This document shows, piece after piece, positions 1 through 11,097 of a stretch of DNA of 64,000 nucleotides. The notes under the pieces are model-generated. The model was given only the letters and a program-made list of their open reading frames with translations, searched no databases and was not told the DNA's origin. A program made the position numbers and the translations under genes. The stretch is from Calvatia gigantea. Lineage: Eukaryota; Basidiomycota; Agaricomycetes; Agaricales; Lycoperdaceae. The DNA lies in assembly GCA_025093985.1 (NCBI GenBank), contig JACAAK010000012.1, forward strand, positions 558,001 through 622,000. Direction: 5' to 3'. Each line of letters starts with the position of its first letter. The first letter of the stretch is position 1.

Positions 1-1
1 A

Positions 2-645
2 GCGTCCGCGTCCCAGGCTCAACCATGGCAAGCCATCTTTGCCCCTCAGTATAACGCGTATTACTTCTACAACGGCCAGACCGGCGAGACGACCTGGACG
101 AATCCCCTCCAATCTTCCGACTCCACTACACCAGCCGCCCCATCCGCAGGGCCATCTACCACGTCCAATGACGCTACTCCAGAACCCGATCATACTTCTC
201 CTTCCGTACCTCAATACTCAGCTCTCGAAGCAGCCGCACTGGCCCAAGGCATCGATCCATCATTGGCCTACCTTGATCCTTCACTTGTTACAGCCACTGC
301 ATCTGCCGGTGGTGGACCCATCCCTACTTTTCAAGCCAAGTTCAACGCACGCACAGGTGCATTCGCTCGGCCCGATGCGCGGACGCCTGGTCACTTATCG
401 GAATATGAACGCATGAAACGGATGAGTGAATTTTACTTTGACGTCAATGCTTGGGAGCAGGAGCTTGCGCAGGAAAGAGGAGAGGAAGAAGAGGCGGCTG
501 GAAAAAAGAGAAAACGACCCACGAAAAAGGATTTGGTATGATTTTCCCTCCTTCCGTTTAGTTGATATTTATATACGTATAGGATCGGTTCAAAGAGCAG
601 AAACGACTCAAAAAAATTGCTAAAACAGCGTGGCTACGTACATAG
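2..645 (+). CDS. WW-domain protein, 3' part (5' end outside window)
   Basis: Frame 2 is open from the window edge. Two coding exons are seen: <2..535 and 583..645, split by a 47-nt GT..AG intron in phase 0. Near the edge is a WW domain that starts PWQAIFAPQYN and ends ETTWTNP, with the two tryptophans 22 residues apart and the closing proline. WW domains bind proline-rich partners. After it come a Ser/Thr/Pro-rich linker, an acidic Glu run, a KKRKRPTKK basic stretch that could be a nuclear signal, and a C-terminus ending AKTAWLRT. The WW-plus-basic-tail layout recalls fungal splicing-associated WW proteins, but the exact orthologue is not identified. The N-terminus is missing only because the window starts inside the gene. 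Confidence 0.8.
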
Positions 646-2714
646 GCTTGCTAGAGGGTGTAGGCTCGTCGGAATTTAGAATGATGGACAATCGTGCACT
701 CTGTACATACTCTTGAAGTGCGCCCCAGTTGCATGTATAAGACTCCAAACGTGGATTTCATATCCGCATGAACCGCTCAACCATTTTTCCTTCCTCACAA
801 GATCGTGGATATACCAGTTCCTACTTCCACCGGCGTGGTACCCAGAATCACCTCAATATATCTCTGTTATCATTCAACCACTGCAGGGAACCTGGAAAAG
901 AAGATCCAGCCCTTCTTGTGGATGAAACGTGAGCCAACTTCCCGGAAGTACTTTGATACGATTCCACGATAACTTCAACATTTCATGCTTCAGACCGAAG
1001 CCGATGCAGATAGTAAAGCTTATCTCCGGTGCGTTCCAACACCCCGTTAGTTACTGCGCCCTTTTGACTGAAGAACCCTTATGCCCGTTCCCTGCATGAA
1101 TGGCCTTGACGGAGGCTCCACCTCCCTTCTGCCCTCAAAATCCGCAACCCCAAACTTTGGAAGGTTCGAGTTATCTCCGGGAGTCGTCCGTGTTAAGTAC
1201 CTTTTTTAAAACCAACAATCCATCCGCGGTGCAAGGGGGTAATTTTTCGTGTTAAGCACTTTCATCTATTTGGTTGACGGGTTCTGTTTAGGCCACTAAT
1301 CTCTAGGTTCCTGTCGGCTGTTATCAGAGGCACAATTGACTCCAGGCTCTGGGGTGCCTGGTTAGTAGAAGAAGCATAATCCCCCAGCTATTTTACATAC
1401 ATGAGCCCGTCCAGACAGACAGAAATACATCAACTCCTTCCGGCGAGGAATCCAGGGTCCGCGAACAATACGCTTACCTGACTACTCTACGGCATTGCGA
1501 GAGTCACTCTACAACGTGAAGGCGGAAATTTTTCTAGCTCAGAATCTTTGCGAGACAGCGCTATAAAAAGCAGCTTGCGAGGCCACAGCTATGGACATTC
1601 ATTGCAGCATCGGAGGTCGACGCGAGCGCGATAGCTTTCTCAGCGTGCCCGAACTCAAGCGTGATATTTCTTCTGACTGCAGTTGAGATTCTGGGACCTA
1701 CCAGCGCCCTTCCAACTATTTCCAGATGAATGGATCGCAAACTTGATCAGAGCATATTCATGGTCGCAGTCTGCATCTTTTTCGTGATATTGATGTACCC
1801 AAATTGCCACCTGTCTAGATATGGATAGAAATTTGTAGTGAAGAATGAGACGATACGAACGATTTGACCTGGACATGGGCGAGTGCCGCCACCGTGACTA
1901 TTCAGCAAACGATGGGGAGTTTCCGCCAACGGTCTGCCTTGTCAACGCACCACGCCCGCTCGGGAGAGCTCCCATAGCGGAAGCATCCAGGAACATTTGA
2001 ACCTAAGTCGGAAACTAGAGAGTCAGTAAAATCGCCCGCATCTACTACATATGATGCATGACGCATCTGGTGTTCCATTCCACAGATTAACAAAAACCCC
2101 GCCAGTGATCCACTCCCTTGCAGCTGATAGTGATAGTGTCCAAGGATCGAACAAGTTGGACGCTTGCAGGCCCACCTTCTGGAAATGGCCTTAACTGGAC
2201 CACCTTTCGCGTATTGAGGAGCAAAGACCCCTGCCTGGGGAGCTGTGCTTGAGGGACTACTGCCTTGTAGCCACGGTGGATGGAGTCCCTTTCTCACTGA
2301 AAGTGGTGTTTTGGAGAACCGGCCCCGCCTTACAATGAGTCCCGCGGCGTTATATTTATAAAATAACAAGAAGAAATCAGTACCTTAATAAAAGTTCAAA
2401 CGTTTGTTACTCACACCAACAGCGCCCAGTCGCTTTGTATCTGATGGTGATCAGAACCCGACTGTTGCGAACAATCGTGCCCATGATAGGCGTGTGGGTA
2501 ACCCCAAGACTTGGCCCTCTGCTTCTTTTGAGACATGCTCCCTGCGGTTTTCTGCGCATCCGGAGATCCCGTTGTAACATGCCAGACATTCTCGACATGT
2601 GAACTCGGTGATGGCAGGAACGAATGTCGGTGCGGTCCACCGGAGCTTTTTAATATATGTAGTCGGGGTAAAGATCCATGTTTGATATTCACCTTGCCTC
2701 GCCCCATCTCGGAC
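646..2714. other. Intergenic, no supported gene
   Basis: About 2.1 kb between the WW gene and the 7TM gene. Several short open frames exist on both strands, the longest being 155 codons on the minus strand at 1902-2369. None shows a recognisable domain, signal peptide or splice-linked continuation. Confidence 0.5.
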
Positions 2715-3966
2715 ATGGCCTCGTTCAGTGCAGAGGCCTCCTTTCAAGATCGGGATGTGATCCTAAACATGACAATCCTGGAGAGCCTCGCAGATGGTAG
2801 GAGTTCCAAAGTCGTGACCCGGGGATTCCACAGGATGTGTTGAGCTTTTGGGACTTTGCTAGGGATTTATACGGCGATATTCTGGTTTACCATGTATATG
2901 TTGGGTAGGTGATAATTTCATCTGAGGGTCTCTTGTCCGTAAATTATGACAGTATTCCAGAAAAACTGTGAAGCGAAATCGACAACACAAAATGGCCTTC
3001 GCAATCATCATCCCTTTGTACATCATGGCTATGATCCACTTAGCTATACGATGGTTTGCAATTCGGCGTTCGTTCGTGGTTAATGGGCAGACGGCCGATA
3101 CCGTCCTGCTAGGGTTTTTGGGCCAACCAACGTGGTGTATCGCACTCTCAGTCATCACCTTTGGACTCATGACATTAATGGCTGACCTCGTCATGGTAAG
3201 CCTTTCAGTACAGCAAGTCAAGTTAACGGGCACCTAAACGATTTGTAAGATATGGAGGTGTTGGGTTATCTGGAATTGTAATTGGAGAGCAATAATAATT
3301 TCTTTACTAGTGACAGTGGTAGAAATAGGTAAGCCTTCCGTTCTGGATGTGCGCCACCGGAACTCATACATTGAATTCAGTATTTTGGGTCTTCGCAGCG
3401 ATTGATCAAATCAACCCGAACAGTAGCCTATCCAGCGCTAACTGGAATAAATTCGCACGGCCGGGCATGGTCTATTTTATACTATGCCTTACTAATACTG
3501 CCCTTTCAACCCTTCTGATCATTTATCGGATTATTTCTGTTTCACGAGAAGCGGGATTCAGGTTGTCAAGTTCTTCTCGTCGAGCGACAGAAATCCTCGT
3601 TGAGTCGGTTGCATTGTATTGCGTGGTCCTGATCATCTACCTTCCACTCCTCGTCCGCGACGACTTCATCGATGGCTATCCCCAGGCGATCCTCATTGCG
3701 GTTACTGTATGTCATTTTCCCTGTTTAATTATGGTTTAATTGAGTGCGAACAACAGGGTATCGCCCCAACGATCATCACTGCTCGAGTATCGCTCGGAAT
3801 TGCGAGAGATTACTCAACCATCCAGGTCCCAAGCTTGGATTTGGTGACCACCGACTCTGCTTCTGCACCGCCTGACGTCCATTTCTCTTTCGATTTCCTT
3901 GGTTCCGAGAAGACGAAGACAGGTCACGTAGGCCTTGAGGCCAGAGCACATAGACAACAGGTATGA
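2715..3966 (+). CDS. Orphan 7TM membrane protein, paralogue 1
   Basis: Six exons: 2715..2796, 2863..2908, 2961..3195, 3250..3328, 3381..3706 and 3757..3966. They join in phase to 325 residues. Hydrophobic segments give seven predicted membrane spans. The short motif WRCW follows TM3, and an RDYST motif follows TM7. It belongs to a family greatly expanded in Agaricomycetes and without known function; a receptor-like role is inference from the seven spans only. Two further intact copies lie at 27588-28828 and 33373-34622 and share the exon layout. Here intron 2 has slid: exon 2 is 46 nt instead of 42 and its phase differs. The start was chosen by alignment of the RDVILNMT motif with the paralogues. 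Confidence 0.85.
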
Positions 3967-4212
3967 TGGTGCTAGAGACGTCAAGGCCCGGAGAGGGCGG
4001 CCCCTTCACGGACAGGTTGCAATGGTGGCATGCAAGTACCCGGAAACTTTGTAATTCCAGACATGGGAGCCTGGCAGTTGAAGCCCACGATTACAGGCTC
4101 AATTTTTAGAATCGGTGAATGACCTTTTCGCATTTTGGGACTTCGAAACGTTGTTATTTGTCTGTATACAAATATCATTTCGACTATAATATTTCGGGAA
4201 GTTCTTCAAAAA

Positions 4213-5416
4213 TCAAGTTAAACCGGGATAGACAGATCCACCAGGTGGAACATAAGCCTAGCATTCAGTAATTAGCTGTAAGGGATTAAGAATGGTGTGA
4301 GCTCACCCTGTTAGCAGCGTCCCCTTGATAAGGATTAAAGAGAATGCCAGGATCGGTGGCCTATGCTCCCTAAGCCCTCTCTCTGACCTGGAAGATTGAA
4401 TTATTCACCTTGTAGGTACCAGGGAAACTAAGGCCGGAGGGCCTGAGTGATCCGCCACCAGTGACTAAGAAAAGTCAGACAAGCGTTTGCAATGAGAGAT
4501 CTGGTTACATACCGGTCAATTGAATGCAAACAGGATAGAATTGTGCCCCGCCCAGATTCGCGGCGCCATGCAAGGCGAGGTTCTCATGACGAAGGAGCTG
4601 GAAGGCAATACTATTAGTAACGTATCAAAGATCAAACCGACCAAGGGGTGTACTTACATAGGAGCCAGGGGCAATGTTGGAGGGAATCCTCACGTTGTAG
4701 GTGAAGCTACTCTTCGCCAAAGTGTCGGAAGCCCACTCTCCGTTGACGTAGACACTTTGTTGAATCTGTAATCGGAGTTGAGAGGCTGAATGAAGGGTTG
4801 GGTGAAGAACCATTGATGGATGCACCTTGAACCAGGGAGATCCAGTGTCTCCCTTCCAGACCGAGCAGTCGGTAGTTGGGCACTTGGCCATGTAGTTAAG
4901 AACTGGACCGTAGTGACCTAGGGGCCAGGTATTCCAGAGAACCTGAACAGTACTGCCTGCGGCGACGGTGGCGCTTATAGGACCCTGCAATTTGGTGAGC
5001 GGATTCCTCATAACGAACGTGTAGGTCTCTCTTACAGGGGGTAGCTTCTGGTTACCAATAGAACAAGTGATATCTGGTGAAGTGACGTCGGCGATATAGC
5101 CACTATCGAGTTTCGTTCCGCGAACAACGCGCAAGGGCTTGTATTATATTGTCAGGAAACGGTTATCTAAACCTTTGTCACCAAAAGTAAGACAACAATC
5201 ACCTGAGGAGTTGTATATGGATCTGGGCATCGTTAGCATTCGTAGGTAAGGCCACAGGTGCAAGACCTCATCACCTTTAGTGGCATCCCAGCCCGCAATG
5301 GTCTGGCCATTAATCCTAATCCAAGGAACATATCCGTGGGCGGAGACCTCGCTTACAAGGACCGCAACAGAACAGATCAAAGCAGAGAGACGCATGCTGA
5401 ACATTCGCGTCATCAC
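4213..5416 (-). CDS. AA9 lytic polysaccharide monooxygenase (GH61 type)
   Basis: A secreted copper enzyme that oxidatively cleaves cellulose or hemicellulose. Eight exons: 5416..5275, 5222..5203, 5137..4826, 4765..4658, 4597..4513, 4464..4409, 4360..4307 and 4257..4213, giving 273 aa. Exon 2 is only 20 nt. The signal peptide ends ..SEVSA, leaving mature His1 in HGYVPW, the first copper ligand. The second copper histidine lies in LGHYGPVLNY. The second-sphere His is in LALHGAANLGG, and the Gln and axial Tyr are in AQFYPVC. So all AA9 active-site residues are present. No CBM1 follows; the protein ends ..GGSVYPGLT. The ATG at 5395 (M-R-L-S-A-L-I) would give a more typical signal peptide than the first ATG at 5416. 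It is a single-domain enzyme of normal length. Confidence 0.95.
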
Positions 5417-7813
5417 TTCTTGGTCGTGAAGCTTTTTATCCTCGTAGGTGGGGTGTCGAGGTAATTAATACCATGTCTGATCGCAAGTGAGAGAGCGGGG
5501 AAATAGTCACTGTCAAGAAGACTGATCCCAGCGAAGAACTGGATAGTATTTGGGTTTTCATCGGATACACCTGTAAATCAGTTTCCCAATACCTCTTGTT
5601 GATATCGTTTCCGTCTCACCTTCTGATACACTTTACTGCAGGTCGGGTGGATATTTGTTTTGCGAGAGCCTCGGTGGTAAGGAGGTGGCGTACGACTCTT
5701 ATGCAGTTGTGTGAAAGCCGGTGACGAGGAGAACCGGTCCCTGAAATCAATATCTTTACGAGGGAAAAATCACTTGGCATCGGGACAGCTCAGACAGGCA
5801 GCTCGAAGCACAAGCGGGTCGCGATGAAGCGGTGATCGCATTCTGTCAGTCCGTGGACGCCAACATTGTTGCTCAATGATCTTGTGGTCAGTACCAATGG
5901 AGTGAAAGGGGCCAGTCTCCTTCTGAATCCACCTGTTGTTTGCTGTCGTAAATATAGACGCATGTTCGGAAAAATTCAGTGAGCTTCTTTCCTGCTTTCG
6001 TTTCATCATGGCTGGGGGATGAGGATAAAGTTCGGGCAGCGCTGATGCCAAGGCCATGGAAGTGTAGCTGACTGAGTTGCATCTCGCCCAGGAAGGCACC
6101 ACATGAACGGTGGGAAGTGGTAATCGTCAAGACCCCACACTCCGTGCGACACCAACGGGCTCTAATCAATATGTTGATTGAAGACCGTTCTGCATTATGT
6201 TCAGGTACAAGGGAGGAAATTAACGGGGCATTCGTACAGACTTCAGCGAAAATGGCTTGGTCCATGGGGCCGGGTTCTTCGGAACAGAGAGGATGATTTA
6301 AGTCCCTGGTTGGGGCGTGTCTCTTCAAGACAGCGACAGATAGCACGATTTTTGTAAAAGGACGAAACCATCCTTGAAATCGTGGCTCAGTTAGAGGTGA
6401 AGGGATTGAAGCGGGAAACACCCCAATACAGGAATCTGTCCGAGTAATTCCTGGCTAGCAACTTAGGGTTTTGTTTGCACGGGGCGAAGAGATCAATATC
6501 AGCGAACTCGAAGGGAAGTCTCTTTCTCACGGAGAATGATTGCTACGAACCTGGAAGGGGGAGAAACGATCTGCCCAACTTGAGAACCATGGTAGTTTGA
6601 GAGGATTGGACGGTGCTTTGTGCAAGTAGGGCAAGTTCTCTGACAATGTGGCTCCGTAGCTCTAGTGCTCATAAGCTTACACCCTGCACGTCATAATCAT
6701 GCTGGAAATCAGATGCCCGAAAGATGACTCGGGAGTTCCTTGCGGAAGGTGCTGCCAAATAGATATGGCTCCATACACATGCACAAACGGCGGCTTGATG
6801 CAGTAACCCCTACAACAATCACTGTCCTCCTACACCCCTCCCGGTCCCAGCTCGACACTTTACGTCTTCTCTGGCCAAGTTCCTACTGTGATAATCTAGC
6901 ACTGGTACGGCGATGTAAATGCCTGTACACATCACGCGCCTCTTCACATCGATATCAATCCCCTCCTGGCTGCATTCGCGACACGCTCCTTGTCCCGAAA
7001 CGCGGTGTTCCTATCTTGGCCCATCTGTCCCTCTACTTATGCCAGTGTACCAGTTTGGAAAGGCCGAGTCATACCACCATTCACCAGTCACCTCTCCTCC
7101 TCCGGGCCCTATCACCATGACTCGAAGGTTGCGATGATGTCTGCTCCAAAACTTTGCGGTTGCTTCACGTTCTGATGCCATGTCGCACTACTGGATCCTC
7201 TTGTCAGGCATTGGACTCTGATAGAACCATTGCCTACTAATGCTTACAATACCCGACTTTGACTTGGGGTATCGGAGTCTTCCTGGCTTCGGGCATCGTA
7301 GGGCGTCCCGACAGTTGGTGCCTTCCCGTCAGGTAGGGAAGCCATTCTCGCCTTGCACCCATTAAGAATTGATGAACCGGAGCCGTCCTTGCACTGAGAT
7401 TGTATTCAGCAAATCCTTTTTACCACCCCACCACCTTGGCGGAGAAGCATGACTCTATTAATATCGTTCTGTTTTCAGAACCTTGAGTGAGTGAAGCGCT
7501 GTGAACCTAGCACCTCTAAGGACAGTCGTCACAACAGTTTGATGTTCGCATGTCTTTGCTTCTTTCTATCCTCCGCCTCGCGATCTACGACGCTCATCGA
7601 TGATTTGTTTGATCGCCTCGTTCAGTCGTTTCCGACGTTCCAGACGTCAACAATTTAATGAATTCTCCCGGGATCCCGGCCAAACTCATATCCGTGAGTT
7701 GAGACCGCCCGTTTTTAATCAGTGCACTCAACTGGTCATGGCTCCCAGGCCCACAAAGACCAAACGGTGATCGATGCGGGTCCAACTTTTTCAGCGGCGC
7801 GAATAGTTTTGTT
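5417..7813. other. Intergenic, no supported gene
   Basis: About 2.4 kb. A 177-codon minus-strand open frame (5888-6421) and several shorter ones show no domain, no spliced continuation and no hydrophobic start. I see nothing else. Confidence 0.5.
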
Positions 7814-9753
7814 ATGAACCACTCGACATTTATCGACAATCGCCCTCAGATCGTCCGGATATTTACAGCAGGACAACCAGGTGGGTAGATCTGGCCATCA
7901 TTCAATTGTCATGAGCACTGAATAGAAATATCCTGGTTTCCAGTCCTTGAGCTCATCGCACCACACACCGACCCAAATGCTGCGGTGGACTCCAGCGCCC
8001 GATTCCCACCTCCGTTATGCCATCCCGGAACGCGCTTGAAAATTGGGGGCAAACCGGATAATTAGTTAACCAACCCCAAACGCCAGTGGAACATGATCTG
8101 GCTCCATGGTCTGGCTGGTACTGACAAGTCTGCGGTTGCCCAAACCTTCGCCGAGCGTTGCGTCGAAAACGGGCGTCTTGGCGCTTCCTTCTTCTTTTCG
8201 CGGCCAGAAAACCGAAATAACCCTGACACTGTCATCCCCAGTCCTTGCTTATCAGTTAGCCGTCCGCAACCCCAACTACAAATCCCTCATAACGACTCAG
8301 CTTGCCAATGACCCCCCGTTGATGTTTAAAGTACGCCACATTCAGTTCAGGCGACTTATCATCGAGCCATTGTTGCAGCTGCAGACTCAGAGGCGGAAAT
8401 GAATCCGGGAACCGCTTCTTGTCGTCTTGGACGGGCTGGACGAATGTAAAGGGGAGAGCGCTCAGCGCGAGATCATCGAGATGATCAGCGAAGCCATGCA
8501 ACTGAAGAAAGACCTCCCCCTGCTGTGGTTGATTTGCAGTCGACCAGAAGCTCACCTCAAGTACATTTTCTCGAGGGCAGACTACACCGTAAATTGCGGT
8601 CGCGAGGAGCTGGTCATCGATGTAGAGTCAATCGCCGATGTCGATCTTTATATCCGAGATGGATTGGCGGGAATCGAGGCCCATTTTTGGGATGTTACAA
8701 CCCCTACCTGGCCACCCCAAGAGCAGATCACTGAGCTCTCCAACAAAGCCTCCGGACATTTCAGTTTTGCGTCGACTGCACTCCGGTATATTGGTGACTT
8801 GACGTCTGCGACCCCAATGACCCGGCTTAATGCCCTTTTCTCTTTCCTAGCTGGCGTTGGGACTGGAATCTCAAGTCCTCTGGAGGCTCTTGATGCTCTT
8901 TATTCTGGAATTCTTCACGATATACCAGACGAGGCACTCCATTTCAAGTTTGCGTATTTAGCTCAGATCTTCTGTAATTTTCTGCACATGGACCAAGCCA
9001 CTTTCTATAGTGCTCTTCGGAAACTCCATTCTGTGATCGACGTCCCCTCACCTGAAGTAGCTTCTCGAACAAGACTACGTTTTTACCATGCGTCGTTCCA
9101 GGATTACCTTGGTGATCCTAGCCGCTCAGGTAACTTCATCACTCGGACTGGTGCGCAACTCGAACTTGCCAAAACGTCCTTCTGCTGGTACAACGCACTT
9201 GAGGTTGGCATAAGCTGTTGGTGGGCCAGTAGCTATGTCGAATGGGATGAAGCTTTTCTCTCCCAAATTCAAAATTTTGATTTCAGGTACATTGATCAGA
9301 ATTCCTTCATAGTCCGTTGGTGTGATTTTGTGAACGACTTGTAGAAAACAGGCGTGAACATCACTGGTACCATCCCTCGCACGCTCCCTATGCTGATATA
9401 CTCTTGGCCATCTAGGATTCTTCGAGTGGTGTCATTCGGAGAGAACCTCGAAGCGAGGTAGATCTCCAGTTGTTGAAGTATATGGAAGTTATGACCAAGT
9501 CTGGGAAGCCTGTTAAGCCTAAGAGATTTGCACTCGGATGTCGGCTTGCTCACTTTCACCCGTGGCTGTTTTCTCAAGTTGTGGACAGCGAGCTGAGCGT
9601 TATGGATATTATTTTCTGCTTGGACATGGTTCAGCGGCTGCCGTGTGTTGGGCCACCGGCTGTCCCAAGCCGCAGTTTGTCATCTTGAATTGTGACCAGG
9701 CACCGTCAAAGGAGCGGATTGATGCTTATCAGACATTATTTGTCGGAGTGTAG
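7814..9753 (+). pseudogene. NACHT NTPase (fungal NLR-like) pseudogene
   Basis: Reading in pieces gives the usual basidiomycete NACHT layout. It has an N-terminal MNHSTFIDNR piece, an intron, FPPPLCHPGTR, the P-loop region, then VLDGLDECKG (Walker B) and ICSRPEAHLK, and a long helical part that ends about 9344. A later piece, YFLLGHGSAAAV (about 9625-9753), looks like the family C-terminus. The gene is broken: TAG at 8063-8065, one extra base near 8240, TGA at 8400-8402, TAG near 9342, and frame changes after it. The P-loop reads HGLAGTDKS where GxxxxGK[ST] is expected, so the Gly before Lys is Asp. Intact members are cytosolic STAND ATPases linked to non-self recognition. This copy is inferred to be dead. 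Confidence 0.8.
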
Positions 9754-9845
9754 AAAGTGATGATAGGGGCGACGAAGGGGAAGGCGGTGATGATAATACA
9801 GCATAGGAACTCCATTTTCTTGCCTTCGGCTATGCATGTACGTAG

Positions 9846-10617
9846 CTACTTAAACAATGTGGAAACGAAACATAAGGGAAACATCGATATACTGTTAGTC
9901 ATGTGGTACAGGACTAATTCATAGACCTTCAACCAATCCTTCTGATCCGCTTTCGCAGCAGCAAACACCGAAGGGACGGGGATCCCACAACAGTTTCCCC
10001 ACCCTACCTCCCCCTGTCCTAAGTCGCCATGTGCATGGGCGTGCCCATGATGCGGATCGTCCTGCTGCGAGTCATTTGATGCAGGTGGGGCTAGGCCGTT
10101 ATAAGGTAGTAGAGAGCCGAAGTGGAAGTGTTGTATGACAGGGAATATGCCTAGGAATTCCACACGGTGCATCTTGGTCATGCCTAAGTTGACTTTGTCC
10201 ATGGCTTCACGGCGGGGATGTCGTCGAGCATCAGGGAGTGCCAGCGGAGTGAGGCTGTTTTTATCTTGTAGAGTGTTAATTCGAGAGTGAGAGGGTAGGC
10301 GGTAACACAGAGCTTACGGAGTTAATGAAGGCGATACAGGCGAAGTCGATGTAGTGCTTGGAATATTCCTCAACGACTTCTGGATTATGAATGGGCTCCG
10401 GATGAATGCATTCATGGCCTGCGAAATTGATGTGAGACATATGATATATGCAATATCCAGCCAGCTGAAACCGACCTCGAAGTTGCGCAGTACCCCAGAT
10501 AGTGGGGTCAGGCACCCAAATGGTGCACCACGGCGATAACGGCCCAAGATTCCTGAAACCGGACGCAACCAAGTCACCCAGGTGACACGCTCGGGCCCGA
10601 GGATAGAGGGGCATTGA
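9846..10617 (-). pseudogene. Truncated PTPA (PP2A phosphatase activator, Rrd1/Rrd2-type) pseudogene
   Basis: The minus strand preserves the C-terminal half of PTPA: TIWGTAQLRG, an intron, PIHNPEVVEEYSKHYIDFAC, an intron, SLRWHSLMLDDIPAVKPW, then DKVNLGMTKMHRVEFLG, FPVIQHFHFGSLLP, and near the end WGNCCGIPVPSVFAAA. These match known PTPA landmarks (FPVIQHFKFGSLLP in animals). The N-terminal half is absent. A missing base next to KPW/DKVN (near 10203) breaks the frame, and the part upstream of TIWG is scrambled. PTPA proteins are peptidyl-prolyl isomerases that reactivate PP2A. The working gene must lie elsewhere. A retrocopy is unlikely because intron-like gaps with splice ends remain. Confidence 0.75.
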
Positions 10618-10620
10618 TAT

Positions 10621-11097
10621 ACGGGGCTAGGGTGGGAGGGTTTAAGGGAAGGTGTTTAAGAAAGGAGACAGTTCGAGGAGGAAGCCCTAGAGGTAATTAG
10701 TGAAGTGAATGAGGTGTTACTGTTACATGATACGCTGCGCACTCACACCACGCTCATGCCTCGCCAAGCGCCCCACATCTCGTCATAGACAACCGAGTGG
10801 GTGCGAAGTAGATGAAAGTGATATATTATGCTGTCACTTCTGGGAAACACCTGGTTTGTATCCAAGGTCGACTAATCTGAATGTGGAGTCATTTGTGACG
10901 GCAGGATAGGTGGATTCGGTGAGAAATGTATTATTCATTATTTATGGCGCAACATTAAACATCTCGTTATGACAGGGGTCATGAAGAAGTATGCAAGTGG
11001 GTAGATAGACACTACTAAGATTAAAGAGACCCATGAATCCAGTAATTGTGTTCAGGAATACGAAAGCAGTTGCCGAGAGGCGGTACGATCAAGAACC
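10621..11097. other. Intergenic, nothing recognised
   Basis: About 480 bp between the PTPA pseudogene start side and the 3' end of the F-box pseudogene. No homologous PTPA N-terminus is readable here on the minus strand. Confidence 0.4.

Noticed and set aside
1902..2369. 155-codon open frame, minus strand
   Set aside because: No family resemblance and no paralogue near other 7TM copies; considered chance.
5888..6421. 177-codon open frame, minus strand
   Set aside because: No domain, no hydrophobic start, no spliced extension; composition looks like chance in a gene-free stretch.
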